Source: Paguma larvata
Lineage: Eukaryota; Chordata; Mammalia; Carnivora; Viverridae
Direction: 5' to 3'
Assembly: GCA_030068075.1 (NCBI GenBank)
Contig: CM057834.1
Location: 96,923,119 to 96,987,118 of the forward strand
DNA length: 64,000 nucleotides
The notes below the pieces were generated by a model. The model was given only the letters and a program-made list of their open reading frames with translations. It ran no database searches and was not told the origin of the DNA. Numbering within the stretch: position 1 is the stretch's first letter; every line of letters starts with the position of its first letter. The position numbers were made by a program, and so were the translations under genes. Shown in pieces: positions 52,991 through 64,000 of this stretch.

Positions 52991-53205
52991 TTTTTTAATT
53001 TTTTTTTTAATGTTTATTTTTGAGACAGAGAGAGACAGCATGAGTGGGGGAGGGGCAGAGAGAGAGGGAGACATAGAATCAGAAGCAGGGTCCAGGCTCT
53101 GAGCTGTCAGCACAGAGCCTGACGTGGGGCTCTAACTCACAGACTGTGAGATCATGACCTGAGCCGAAGTCGGACGCTCAACCGACTGAGCCACCCAGGC
53201 GCCCC
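52991..53205 (-). mobile_element. SINEC SINE with perfect 14-bp target-site duplication
   Basis: AACATTTGCAATTT is present at 52977-52990 and 53206-53219. Confidence 0.96.
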
Positions 53206-53340
53206 AACATTTGCAATTTGATAAAATGGTTTCTATTCTTTTTTTTTTTTTTTGATTCAAAAATTCCATAAATTACTCAGTGCTCGTCAGATAAGTGTGC
53301 TCTTCATCCATTTCACCCATCTTGGCTCCACTTTCTTTTT

Positions 53341-53560
53341 TTTTATTTGATTTTTTTTTAATGTTATTCATTTTTGAGAGAGAGACAGAACAGAGTGTTA
53401 GCAGGGGAGGAACCGGGAGAGAGGAGACACAGAACCGAAGCAGGCTCCAGGCTCTGAGCTGTCAGCACAGAGCCCGATGTGGGGCTTGAACCCACGAACC
53501 TCGAGAGCATGACCTGAGCCGAAGTCGGACACTCAACCGACTGAGCCACCCAGGCGCCCC
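53341..53560 (-). mobile_element. SINEC SINE
   Basis: Full-length reverse copy with intact head. Confidence 0.94.
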
Positions 53561-55101
53561 TACACTTTCTAAATCACTGTGCACACCGTCTCTGAAAGCC
53601 CATGAGATTCAGACCAATGCTTGGTGCTGCCTCCTTTGCACCCCGGAAATTTGATCTAAATATTTTCCCACCGTTCCAGGCTCAGAGTCAGGGGTGCTGA
53701 GTCAGGGTGACTGTGAAGAGACTGATGGACAAGCCAAAGTATCAATTTAATCATTTCCAGGGGCGGACTGGGTGTTTGTGTCAGCCTCACCTGCATGCTG
53801 TCATCCAGTAGCTACATGGGAACCTGCATCATTAGACTGCCCGGTGAACACGGAAACAAAATAGAGAGTTCTAGAACTGAACCGCTTGATGATCCCAGTA
53901 TCCTATGTCCTGACGTGTCTGTCTCCACAATCATGAGACTTTTTTTTTCTGTGTCTAAGTTTTTGTTGGTCAGAGAAAGGAGGTCAGACCCTAGACACAT
54001 CTCAATGGCTGACCGGTTTCCTCAGCTTGGCCACCATGTTGACCTGGTTGCCACGGATATCATGCCTTCTCCTGGAGGTGACTTTACCTACCCCTGTTCT
54101 CTGATTCGCCATTCAGTAATCCAGAGATCTTCACGAGCACATCTATGTGGAAGAAATGGCGTACGCTGTGGAGGGACATTTTAGTGACAGACACATAATT
54201 ACCACATAAACTAATGAAAAAGTGAAGTTCCTTCAGGTGGTGATAATGCTGTGGAAAATTTTGATCAGGGTATCAAGATCGTGTGCTGGGATGGGCTGTG
54301 GGCAGGGCGGACAGAGAATGTCTCTCTAAGGAAGTAAAGTCTGAACTGAGCCCTGCTTGCTAAGGAGTTGGTTATGTGGGAACATAATTTTCGGTTGATC
54401 TTTTTAAGAGTTGACTTCTCAGGGGCAGAGCCTCATGCCTATAATTCAAAGCGGAAGTTCACTGCCTGTCTCTAGAGAGACAATGTGGGACAAATTAGGC
54501 AAGTATGGTGGCAGTAGTGTTTTGTATTGGGTGATCAAATGAAAATGCAGCCGTGCTTTCCAAATCAAAATTCCGAAGTCATCATCTAACAGTAACATGT
54601 GGCCTGCATTAAACATTTGAAATCAGGGCCATCTTGGATTTCCCGCCACACGTGATTACCATAGTTGATAGGATAACAGTGGGTTGGCCTGGGCACCTTG
54701 ACCCCGCACTGCTGATGTGGAAAGTGTATTTCTAGTTTCTAGAAAGCCAAATAACAGATGAACTAATAGGATAGAATGACCTGCCATTTGGTGCATTATC
54801 TCTTTTCCCCCTACGAAATGATATATTCTTCCCTCAGAGCCAAGTCTGACTTTTCTACATTTTTCTACATTTTTGAATCCCTCAAAGCACCTCGCCTGGT
54901 GCTGGGCACGTAGAAGAGGCCTGCGTTTGCCTTAAATTCTGAACCTGCCCTTGACCAGGCGAGACAGAGCCCTACTAAGGTCGCACACTCGGGGCCCCGG
55001 CGCCGAGCTGCTGTTCACCCTCCTGCCGCACGGGGGCGCCCTAGAAATCCCGCGCGGTTGAGCACGAGCGGCGGGAGCAGGTCTTGGCGCCGGGGGGCCG
55101 A

Positions 55102-55115
55102 ACTCCCACAATGCA
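55102..55115 (+). promoter_or_regulatory. ZNF212: ZNF143/THAP11 (SBS-like) motif in ZNF212 promoter
   Basis: ACTCCCACAATGCA matches the YTCCCAGMATGCA core with one mismatch. It lies in a 31-bp block shared with ZNF282 (55102-55132 against 20113-20143, 26 of 31 bases equal by eye). Confidence 0.6.
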
Positions 55116-55218
55116 CCTTGTATCAACACGGCACTGGTGGCGGCTTCGAGGAGGGGCAGGGAGCGCCCAGGGGACCGGCACGCAGCCCGAGGGTTATCAG
55201 GCGGGGCCCGGGTGTTGA
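55111..55218 (+). other. Upstream ORF of ZNF212, related to the ZNF282 N terminus
   Basis: ATG at 55111 opens 35 codons beginning MHLVSTR and ends at TGA 55216-55218, 16 nt before the ZNF212 start. ZNF282 begins MQFVSTR from the aligned ATG. It looks like the ancestral start, now reduced to a short upstream ORF; translation is not shown. Confidence 0.5.
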
Positions 55219-55234
55219 GGGGCGACTGGCAGCC

Positions 55235-55258
55235 ATGGCGGAGTCGGAGCCTACTCGG
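55235..55258 (+). CDS. ZNF212: ZNF212 first coding exon (partial gene)
   Basis: The exon encodes MAESEPTR and is followed by a GTAAGG donor in phase 0. Human ZNF212 begins MAESAPAR before its next exon, and ZNF212 is the next gene after ZNF282 in human, so identity rests on match plus synteny. The start context is good (GCC ATG G). ZNF212 is a DUF3669/KRAB-variant C2H2 protein of the same family; its remaining exons lie beyond 64000. A longer open frame through this point (55058-56038) runs into the intron and is not taken as coding. Confidence 0.8.
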
Positions 55259-57163
55259 GTAAGGGTCCTCCTGGCACCGACTCGCGGGCGCGTTCGGGAT
55301 GGCGGAGCTCCTGGCCGGGGCGGGGCTTCGAGGTCCGGACTCCGGTGGGGCTGGGGGTCCAGGGGGCTTCCCGGGCTGCCGCTGGCGGACCCCGACCTCC
55401 TCCCACAACCCCCGGGGCTCTGTGTCCTGCCTCCCGTCTCCGGTTCCTCCCGCGTCGGGCCGGAGCCCCAGCGCCACGCACCGTCGCCGAGAAACTTCTC
55501 CGTGGCTTGTTTCGTGTTCTTGGATTCGCGACCGTCCCCACACTTTTTCGTCAGGCGCTCCCAGGCTGGAGAGGTGGCGCGCTTTGGAACCCCTGGGTCG
55601 CCATCTCTGCCCGCGAGCGCGCGCGGTGCTCCGGGACCCCAGGACGCGTTGCCTCCCCGCACGTTCTCAGCTTGCTGTGTTTTGCTCGCTCTTTCTGTCA
55701 GCCTCTCCTGCCACAGACTTCAGTGCTCGGGTTGCAGCCACAGGGTGAAATCAGGCCGGAATTCCTCTCTTTGGGGACAGGTTTACCTCACAGGGGAGTT
55801 GCTGGTTTGGCTTCTGAAGCTCTCTGATCTCTCTCCCTCTCCCCGGTCGCCATTTGCCCCCCGTTCAGGGAATGTCAAGACAACGGAGCTTGGGGTGGAG
55901 AGAATCCTGGTTACGGAGTCCGGAAACTGGGGGACTCCGCTCTCACATGCCCGTTGGACCGATCGTAGGCAACCGGGTTTCCCTGGGCCTCCCTTTCTCT
56001 GGCTAGAAATGGAGATTTTAGGACTGGCTACTAGATGATCTGTGAGGATCCTCCCAGCCCTGAGAGTTTCGACAGGAGGGGTTAATTTGGCAACACAGGA
56101 GGGCTTGCTATGGAAAGGACAGAGGGAGTGAAATTAATCCTTAACGAAGCATTCCGGGGTCTAGAAACACTTTCAGAATTAGGTGAGATCCTTGTGAGAA
56201 TGGAGGGCTCGGGGGCTCCTGCGGTGAAAAGTTGGCCCTGAGCTGCACGGTGTCCGACCCTTGCAGAAAGTAGGGAAGAACCGACAGGAAAAGGCTTGGA
56301 AGACGCAGAGAACACGGCGTTTGCTTTCAACAAGTTACAGTTGAATTGCGGAGATACAAACGTTTATCATATCTGCCTCCTCTGACCCTTTTCATCGGAG
56401 CTGTGGTGGCCAGAGACTTGGCTTGTCCTCAAGGCCGAATTGGGACTAAGTAGGGCAGGCAGACAAGCCACTGACTCCCAGAGCACTTCTTTCTGACTTG
56501 TCAGCGCACAGTCCCACGCACGCCATCAACAGCCCTTGTCAAAAGAGCCTGGAAAGATCCACCACAATCCCATACTGCCCTTTAAGTAACTTCCGGAGCC
56601 ATCACTGTAGAGCGTGTTGAAATCGTTCCTGAGCTTATATCTGCTCTCACATATTCCCTCTTCAGAGGAGGGTTCTGTGCTTTGCCTTTGACACTGACCA
56701 AGCAGCGTCTGACTGACTGACCTTGACCAAGCAGGCACCCCGATGAAGACCACGAATAACACTGGGGGAGAAAACACCACAGAAACATATTTGAAATGTA
56801 TGTTAGTAAAGAATACTTGGAGCCCACAGATGAGTTCCGAGGCCAACTTGGGGGGGGGGCATTTGCTAAACATTCAGTGGGCCTGGAAAACCGAAGACAA
56901 AATTCTGAAGACAAAACTTAGGGGGGGAGGGGCGCTCTAAGACGCTCTCTGCCGCAAATCCTTAGAGGGGAGACATTCAAAGGGCAAAGAGCTGAAGGTC
57001 AGCTCTTCCTCCCAGTATTGCAGAGAAAATTGTGTGAAACCTTGGTGCTGGGGGACGGCTGCAAGGCGCCCCTCGAGAATTCACGGTGACTCTGGTGCGG
57101 GTTTGTTGCCTGATTTCGTGCTACCCGGATGGTCTAAGAAGCCTCAAGCCAAGAATGTAGTTT

Positions 57164-57291
57164 GTATTTACTTATTTATTATTTTAAGTAGACTCCGTGA
57201 TCAACGTGGGGCTTGAACTCAGCCACCCTGAGATCAAGAGTTGCATGTTCTACCGACTGAGCCGGCCAGGCCTTCCACCCCACCTCGCCTC
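57164..57291 (-). mobile_element. Old short SINEC SINE with perfect 15-bp target-site duplication
   Basis: CCAAGAATGTAGTTT is present at 57149-57163 and 57292-57306. Confidence 0.92.
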
Positions 57292-57531
57292 CCAAGAATG
57301 TAGTTTAAAGTACTGCTGTGTGTGAGAAATAAACACAGATCTTATCTGGAGGAATCTGCATTTGACTCAGACTTCCGGTCATTCCCCTGTATAAAATTCT
57401 AAGAAAAAAGAGTTCGCAATAAAAAAACTACCAAACAATGAAAACTTCAAGGAAAAGGCGGTAAAAATAATGGACAAAAGTAGACCTTCAAAGATTTTGG
57501 ATATTGAAATTCCGTAAGAAAAACATATTGA

Positions 57532-57730
57532 GGGGCACCTGGGCGGCTCAGTCAGTTAAGCGTCTGACTTCGGGTCGTGATCTCAGGGTTTGTGAGTTCC
57601 AGCCTGGCATCAGGCTCTCTGCTGTCAGCTCCCAGCCACTTAGGCTTCTCTTTTCCTCCCCTCTCTCTTCCCCTTCCCTACTCTCTTGCATGTGTTTTCT
57701 CTCTCAAAAATAAAATATATTAAAGAAAAG
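57532..57730 (+). mobile_element. SINEC SINE, variant body
   Basis: Sense copy with GGGGCACCTGGGCGGCTCAG head and a diverged body. Confidence 0.9.
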
Positions 57731-57739
57731 AAAAACACT

Positions 57740-59225
57740 GAAGTTCCAGAAGGAACTCACACACTTTACACTCTGCACTGGAGGCTCTATTTGATGAAGA
57801 GCTAATGACTGAGGCTATTACAGGACTGATGCATACACTAATACGTTAGAATCCCAGTGGATCCCAATCAGGATAAACAGAAAAAAATCTCCACCTAGAC
57901 ACATAATAGTGAAAGTACAGAATATAAGACAAAAGTCTTAAAAGCAGCTAGAGAAAAGATATTACCTTCAAATGAACTGTCCTTAGTTTAATGGGGTCCA
58001 GCTTCTCAACAGTGACAGTGGAAGCCACACAAAGTAGAATGATGTCAGTAGACTGAAAGAAAATAGCTGTGATCCCAGGTTTTTATGCTCAGTAAAAGAT
58101 TTTTCAAAGACAAGGGTAAAAAAAAATATTGTCAGACGAGCTGCCTGGGCGGCTAAGTCAGTTGAGTGTTCAACTATTGATGTCAGCTCAGGTCATGACC
58201 ATGGGGATTGAGCCATACATCGGGCTCTACACTGAGCATGGAGCCCCCTTGGGAGTCTCTCTGTCTTTCTGCCCCTTTCCCTGCTTGTGCGGTCTCTCTT
58301 CTCTTTCTCTCAAAAAAAAATTAAAATAAAAAAATATTTTCAGACAAAACTGACATTTTACTACCCATACGTTCTCATTAAAGGAAATCGTAAAGGATAT
58401 ACTTCAGGTGAAAGGAAAATCCTCCCAAATGGAAAGTCTAAAAATACAAGAAAGTACGATGATCCATGTAAATGGGTAAATCTAAACAAATATAGACTAA
58501 ATAAAACAATCTTTTGTGAGGTTAAAAACAAAGGCAAATTAAAATACATGGCAGCATTGATGTAAAGTTAGAAAGAGATCAGAATTCAGTTATTTAAAGG
58601 TCTTTATAAGTATGCTTATAAAGATACTTATAAAGTATCTTGTAATATCTAAGATACATGCTAAAAGACTAGAACTTGGCTGTAAAACCTACAACTTAGA
58701 AGGGAGAATAATAGAATGAGAAAAAAATCATCTAAAAGAAAACAAGAAAGACAATGAAAAGAGAGGGTAAATAGTTCAAGGTAAAAATCAATAAGAATAG
58801 ATCAACAATTACAATAAATGTAAATGGACAAAATGTTCTAGGTAAAAGGCAAAAAATTGTCCGGATGCGGGAAAAATTCCACTATCTGGTTTATAAGAGA
58901 TACAACTAAAAGATAAAACTACAGAAATGGTTGAACATAAAAGAATTTGAAAACATATACCAGGCTAGTATTAGTCAAAAGAAAATTGGCTCAACTATAT
59001 TAATATTCCTAGAGATAGAGGGGTACAATTATTTTTACAATGGTAAGACTCAATTTACCAGCTTGATGTGACATTTTTAATATTTTGCCTTTAATTACAT
59101 AGCCTCAGAATATATAAAACAAAAGTTGGCAGAACTACGAGGAAAATTCACTAGCATAGTAGAAGACTAACAAAACCTTAGTTTTTATCAAGCAGAGAAA
59201 AAATTAGTAAGGGTGTAGCACATCT
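57740..59225 (+). mobile_element. Old L1/HAL1-type LINE remnant
   Basis: AT-rich text such as 'aaggatatacttcaggtgaaaggaaaatc' and 'tgtgaggttaaaaacaaaggcaaattaaaatacatgg' recalls internal parts of old L1/HAL1 elements. A SINE interrupts it. No intact ORF remains. Confidence 0.5.
58138..58330 (+). mobile_element. SINEC SINE with target-site duplication
   Basis: AAAATATTGTCAGAC (58123-58137) and AAAATATTTTCAGAC (58331-58345) flank it. Confidence 0.92.
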
Positions 59226-59227
59226 AA

Positions 59228-59410
59228 TAGAACTTTCTGAGATTATGGAAATATTCTGTTTTGCACTGTTCAATATAGTCACTGTTCATATAGTCAACTG
59301 TATGGCTCTTAAGCACTTGAAATGTAGCTAGTATGACTGAGGAAACTAGAATTGAGTTTCTATGAATTTAGATTTAGATAGCCATGTGTTTCTAGTGGCT
59401 GCTGGACCAC
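59228..59410 (+). mobile_element. hAT-like DNA transposon fragment, family uncertain
   Basis: 'taatagaactttctgagattatggaaatattctg' and 'aagcacttgaaatgtagctagtatgactgaggaa' match a common mammalian non-autonomous element whose name I am not sure of. Confidence 0.55.
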
Positions 59411-59457
59411 GATAAAGATATTTTTAGGCATGTATCTGTCAATATATGCTATCAATA

Positions 59458-60116
59458 CATAGGCGTGGCTCGATTTACTGAGCTTTGCTCTGTTGCACTT
59501 CATAGATACTTTATTTTTTCACAAATTGAAGGTTTGTGGCAACCCTGTGTCTCAGTGTCATTTTTCCAACACCATTTGCTGACTTTGTGTCTCTGTGTCA
59601 CAATTTTGTAATTCTCATGATATTTTAAACTTTTTCTTTATTATTATATTTATTGTGAAGTTCTGTGACCGGTGATTATGACTTGGTAAAAGTTCAGATG
59701 ATGGTTAGCATTTTTTTTTTTTTTTTTGCAATACAGTATTTTTTTTTTTTAATACCATTTTTGAGAGAGTGCGAGCAGGAAAGGGGCCGAGAGAGATGGG
59801 GACAAAGGATTCGAGGCAGGCTCCGTGCTAACAGCAGTAAGCCCGATGCGGGGCTCAACCTCATGAACTGTGATGCTTAGTTGAATGCCCAACCAACTAA
59901 CGCACCAGGTGCCCGTGTATTTTTTAATTACAGTATGTACATTGTTTTTTTTTTTAGATATAATGCTAGTGTTCACTTAATATATTACATACAGTATAGT
60001 GTAAATTTATGTGCACAGGGAAACCACAAAATTTATTTGACTTGCTTTATTGTGGCATTTGCTTTATTGCGGTATTCTGAAACCAAATTTACAAGGTCTC
60101 TGAGGCATGGCTGTGC
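59458..60116 (+). mobile_element. Internally deleted Tigger1 (Tc1/pogo) with SINE inside
   Basis: The left part ('acaaattgaaggtttgtggcaaccctgtgtc', 'gctgactttgtgtctctgtgtcac') is the 5' end of Tigger1. The right part ('agttcagatgatggttagca', 'tacagtatagtgtaaat', 'gctttattgcggtattctgaaacc', 'gaggcatggctgtg') is its 3' end. The transposase gene between them is gone; the junction is near 59675. A SINE lies in the right half. Confidence 0.85.
59739..59915 (-). mobile_element. SINEC SINE inside Tigger1
   Basis: Reverse copy, diverged head (CGCACCAGGTGCCC). Confidence 0.88.
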
Positions 60117-60579
60117 CGAGAGATTAATGAAGAAGAATAGGGCAGAAGAGCCCTGTTAGAAATGAAAATGTGTTCAGGCCGTTGGTGCTGATCGTGGAAT
60201 GGGATCTGAGGTGGGGTGTTGAACAGAGTATCTCCTTACGCCTTCTCCATGCGGCTTGGGATTCCTCAGGTATTTCCAGAGTCCGTCTGTGTCTGATTTG
60301 CTCCACCTGACATGGAGTGGAGCAGAGACAGACCGTCCCTGACAAACCCTTCATGAATTGCAGATTCATGAGCAAAGTAGATGTTGTCTTGAGCCACTAA
60401 ATATTGGGATTATTTGTTAGGTAGCAATTAGTGATTAGAACAGGTACCTAGGGAAATAGGTACCTGTTCCCTTAAAATATTGAAAGATACTAACAATACC
60501 TTTAAAAGGGAGTGGCATACTATGTATATGGATTGAAACATTTTATCCTAGAGATGTCATTTCTCTTTTCTTAAAATAT

Positions 60580-60786
60580 TTTTTTAACGTTTTTATTTTT
60601 GAGAGACATAGAGACAGAGCGTGAGCACAGGAAGGGCAGAGAGAGAGGGAGACACAGAATCCGAAGCAGGCTCCAGGCTCTGAGCCATCAGCACAGAGCC
60701 CGATGCGGGGCTCAAACTCACAGACTGTGAGATCATGACCTGAGCCGAAGTCGGCCGCCCAACCGACTGAGCCACCCAGGCGCCCC
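60580..60786 (-). mobile_element. SINEC SINE
   Basis: Full-length reverse copy; ATGTCATTTCTC at 60553 and 60790 is the target duplication. Confidence 0.95.
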
Positions 60787-60829
60787 AGACATGTCATTTC
60801 TCAAATTTATCTGTGGACTTGATGCAGGC

Positions 60830-61990
60830 AGAATCTCTAAAGGTTTTGTGAGACCTTTGAAGTGTGTAAAGAATATCAACAGCCAGGATAGTCAAGATAA
60901 TTTTATAAAACGAGGTGGGACTTGTCTCACCAAATATCAACAATTACTAACAAAAAAGAACTTAGAATTGTTAGAACAGTAATATTGGTAAGACAATAGA
61001 AAAAATACCCTATAGGACAAGGGTAGAGATGCCAGAGACAGATATGTGTGAAAATTGTTTCATGACGGAGGTAGCATTACAGATCTTTGGATAAATTGGT
61101 GGAGTTTTCATTATATTGTATTAGATCTTTTGATTTCCCATGTGAAAATGGAGCCTTGCACCATACACAAATATCAATTCTAGTGAGGTTACTTAAGTAC
61201 AAAAAAAAGACTATGAAGTGCTTCGAAGACAATAAGATAAAGATCAGTTTCCAGAATTTTCAGAGAAATTCGGAGATAGTAAGGCAGTCAGATAACCCCA
61301 AAGATGAATAAAAGACTTGAGCAAGTAGCTCACTGAAGAAATCTGGCCAATAGACATTTAAAATATGCCTACCCTTAGTAGTAATCAGGGAAAATGGAGA
61401 TGGAAACCATGAGGACATATCAGTTCAGACCTGATAGGACAAAATATTAGTCTGATGGTAACACATAGTTGGGGAACATCCAGAATATGTACATACTTCT
61501 GGTAGGAGTGAAATTGATACAGCCACTTTAGGAAACATTTGGTATATTTACTGAAGTTCAAGATGCTTACCATATGAGCCAGCAATTCCCTCCCTAGGAC
61601 ACAATTCCCTCAGGAAACTTGCCCGGGTCTCCTAGGAGCCGTGAACAACCCTATTCGTCGCAGCATTGTTTGTAATGACAAAGATGGGAGGACACATCAG
61701 TAATGGAACGGAAAAGTAAATGGTGCTGTTGGCACACGGTGGAATATTATATACAAGTGAAAATGAATTAATTATAGCCATTTCAACAACAGGATATTCT
61801 TAGGAGTTGTGAAATAAAGATTCTATTTATATAAAGTCCTAAAATATGTAAAACTAAAGAACATGCATTGTTTTGGAAACAAACATTTGGTGAAGACATG
61901 AAAAAGAAAATTGTGAAAAATCAAATTCAGGATAGTACTTTTGAGAGTCTTGACAAGGACTTCAAAGACTGTGTATCTATAACTGAGTGG
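60830..61990 (+). mobile_element. Old L1-type LINE 3' remnant
   Basis: 'gaaattgatacagccactttaggaaac', 'accatatgagccagcaattccc', 'gcagcattgtttgtaatgacaaagatg' and 'ggtggaatattatatacaagtgaaaatg' are typical of the end of L1 ORF2 and 3' region. Confidence 0.75.
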
Positions 61991-62209
61991 TAGTTACATG
62001 GAGGTTTGTTAGCACTACCTTATACGTCTTATGCATTAAGCATTTAAACTATTCAATATTAAAACATCATGGTATCTCAGAGTTGGAAGTGACCTTAAAT
62101 ACTGTTTAGTCCACCTTAATCAAATACCACTGTAGGATGTTATTTGTTTCATATTTCACTTAAGCAGATTGCAGATTCCTTAGCAAGAAGGACTGTGTCT
62201 TTTTTGTTT

Positions 62210-62419
62210 TAATGTTTGTTTATTTTTGAGAGACAGAAAGAGAGTGAGCATGCGTGAGCAGGAGAGGGGCAGAGAGAGAGGGAGATACAGAATCCGAAGC
62301 AGGCTCCAGGCTCCAAGCTGTCAGCACAGAGCCCGACATGGGGCTTGAACCCACGAACTGTGAGATCGTGACCTGAGCCGAAGTCGGACGCTTAACCGAC
62401 TGGGCCACCCAGGCGCCCC
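62210..62419 (-). mobile_element. SINEC SINE
   Basis: Full-length reverse copy with intact head. Confidence 0.94.
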
Positions 62420-62566
62420 AACTGGGTTTTAAACTTAATGGTGACGGGTTTCAGACCGTAGCTGCAGTCCCATTGGATGAAACTTGATCTCAGTAAAATA
62501 GAACACTCAAGAAGGACCGCCCTGGAGTATCCAGAGTATGGGCAACATAAGAGTACTCAAAAAAAA

Positions 62567-62770
62567 TTTTTTTTTCATGTTTGTTTATTTTTGAGAGAGA
62601 GAGAGAGTGCGAGCAAGGGAAGAGGCAGAGAGAGGGAGATACAGAATCCAAAGTGGGTTCCAGCCTCTGAGCTGTCAGCACAGAGCCTGGCACGGTGTTC
62701 GAACTCAGAAACACAAGATCATGACTTGAGCCGAAGTCAGATGCCTAACCAACAGCCACCCGGGCGCCCC
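62567..62770 (-). mobile_element. SINEC SINE
   Basis: Reverse copy, diverged at the B-box and head. Confidence 0.92.
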
Positions 62771-63055
62771 AGTAAGTGTGCTTTTTATATTTTTCACTGC
62801 CATCAGGAATACTCTTAAATACGGAATTTATGTAAAAAATAAATTACAGGAAAAAAATACTTGTTTATTGGCGAAGTCAAAACAAACAGTCGTTGAGAAG
62901 GAAAGATTAAAATCCCTTCCACTCATATCCCTGAAGGTCAGTCGTGTCACCGATTTATTGAATATCTTTCCAGACCCCTCTGTGTGCTGAAACAAACATA
63001 TATTTGTGTATCTTCTCTTCTTCAGGAAAGTGGGATCATAATAAGTATATTTCCC

Positions 63056-63230
63056 CGGGAGACTGTGTGGCTCAGTCGGTCGAGCTTTCGACTCAGGTTC
63101 AGGTCATGATCTCGTGGTTCGTGGGTTTGAGCCTCTCAGCTCTCAGCACAGAGCCCACTTCAGATCCTCTGTCTCCCTCTCTCTAACCCTCCCCTGCTCG
63201 CACTCTCTTTCAAAAATAAACATTAAAAAA
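63056..63230 (+). mobile_element. SINEC SINE with target-site duplication
   Basis: TAAGTATATTTCCC (63042-63055) and TAAATATATTTCCC (63231-63244) flank it. Confidence 0.9.
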
Positions 63231-63299
63231 TAAATATATTTCCCTATAAGTTAGATTTTTAACCAGCAGGGTATGATGAAAACTCTACCACACCATATA

Positions 63300-64000
63300 C
63301 ATAGATCTAACTCATTTTTAAGTCATGTTTGGGTGTGCAGTAATTTACTTAACCATTCCTTTACAAACAGACGTCTAGATTATTTCCAGGCTTGGACTAT
63401 TCTAAAGAATGTTACCAGTAATCTTTGTATGGAGGTCAGTAAATAATGCCGTTTATTTTTGTAAGGTGGATTCTTGAAAATGAGATTGCTAGGCGAGAGG
63501 GTTTTTAGTGACTTTTATGAGATATTCTTCCCTAAAATTTGTAGTAGTTTTCATTCCTTCCGGGAGTGTTATGAAAGTGTTAATTTTATATCCTAGTCAG
63601 CTCTGAATGTATTTCCTTATCCCTCTTTTTCACGTTTGTCAGCCTGATGGGTGAAAAGCCATTTCACTTGGTTGTATTTGCAGTCCTGGCTGCCTCTTGA
63701 CTGCTTGCGTTCCTGCTCTCATAATTGCTTAGTTTGCAGTTTTATTTTGGGGTTGTTATCTTTTCTTTCCACTTCATACCCTGTTTACACATATTCTCTA
63801 CCCGTTTGTTTTTTTAGACTTTGTTTATGGCGTCTTTCATGCCAGCTAACGTATCTTGGTGTTCTGAGTTGTGCTTATTAGTGAGACACAATTTACATCC
63901 CGTAAAATTCACTCTTCAGGACACAGTTCAGTGAGTTTTGACAAATGTGTAGCCATCATGTTACCAGAATATAGAATATTTCCATCATCCCTGAAAGTGT
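63300..64000 (-). mobile_element. Old L1 3' region, reverse (runs off the window)
   Basis: 'aaccattcctttacaaacagacgtc', 'ggattcttgaaaatgagattgctaggcgag' and 'caatttacatcccgtaaaattcactc' match the reverse 3' region of old L1 elements. Confidence 0.65.

Larger units (their letters stand above)
47701..54950. other. ZNF282-ZNF212 intergenic spacer
   Basis: About 7.2 kb without any recognisable gene. It holds seven SINEs or SINE fragments, several MIR and L2 remnants and a (GT)n. 50080-50630, 51000-51780, 52060-52520 and 53600-54880 show nothing further that I recognise. Confidence 0.7.
54950..55500. promoter_or_regulatory. ZNF212: CpG island / promoter of ZNF212
   Basis: GC- and CpG-rich sequence surrounds the first coding exon of ZNF212. 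It contains a ZNF143/THAP11-like motif at 55102-55115. No TATA box is evident. Confidence 0.75.
55259..64000 (+). other. ZNF212 intron 1 (to window end)
   Basis: The first few hundred bases are CpG-island shore. 55740-57160 shows nothing I recognise. The rest is old L1, a deleted Tigger1 element, a hAT-like fragment and SINEs. No DUF3669 exon was found, so the intron continues past the window. Confidence 0.7.

Noticed and set aside
55058..56038. 326-codon ORF in frame with the ZNF212 start
   Set aside because: Runs straight through a GTAAGG donor into intronic sequence; human ZNF212 starts at the internal MAES.

Overview
This is mammalian nuclear DNA, almost certainly from a carnivore and most likely a cat (Felidae). 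The main clue is about 45 tRNA-Lys-derived SINEs of the carnivore CAN/SINEC type. Most carry the long body with the 'GTGCTGACAGCTCAGAGCC' block that I associate with felids. Genes are split into short exons with GT/AG splice sites, introns and spacers are full of LINE, SINE, LTR and DNA-transposon remains, and there are CpG-rich promoters. I see no bacterial, phage or viral genes.

The window covers part of a cluster of KRAB/DUF3669 C2H2 zinc-finger genes, syntenic with human 7q36 (order ZNF398-ZNF282-ZNF212), all on the + strand. (1) 1-9.5 kb: the 3' part of ZNF398 (ZER6). A 114-nt exon (6955-7068) and the last exon (8376-9529, nine fingers, one degenerate) are present; the DUF3669 and KRAB exons lie upstream of the window or were not found. 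(2) 9.5-19.8 kb: ZNF398 3' UTR and spacer with old repeats. (3) 19.8-47.7 kb: complete ZNF282 (HUB1). It has a CpG-island promoter, eight coding exons (20122-20286, 22491-22910, 31836-31962, 32476-32595, 34876-34998, 36477-36590, 38451-38564, 45331-46119) and a 3' UTR ending near the AATAAA at 47671. (4) 47.7-55 kb: spacer. (5) 55.2 kb: CpG-island promoter and first coding exon of ZNF212 (eight codons); its first intron fills the rest of the window with old L1, a deleted Tigger1 element and SINEs.

The genes are tandem paralogues encoding nuclear DNA-binding transcription regulators: an N-terminal DUF3669 coiled region, a divergent KRAB A-box, a linker built from repeated phase-1 exons carrying IKQE/VKRE SUMO motifs, and C-terminal fingers. 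The last four fingers of ZNF398 and ZNF282 have nearly the same predicted DNA-contact residues.

Most interesting observations: the ZNF282 last exon is not in one reading frame in this sequence (a net shift in the Gly/GC-rich stretch before the fingers); ZNF282 and ZNF212 share a 31-bp promoter/start block with a ZNF143/THAP11-like motif, in which the ZNF282 start codon corresponds to an upstream ORF start in ZNF212; the ZNF282 linker is a four-fold exon repeat; and a 19-bp tandem duplication copies the exon-5 splice donor.
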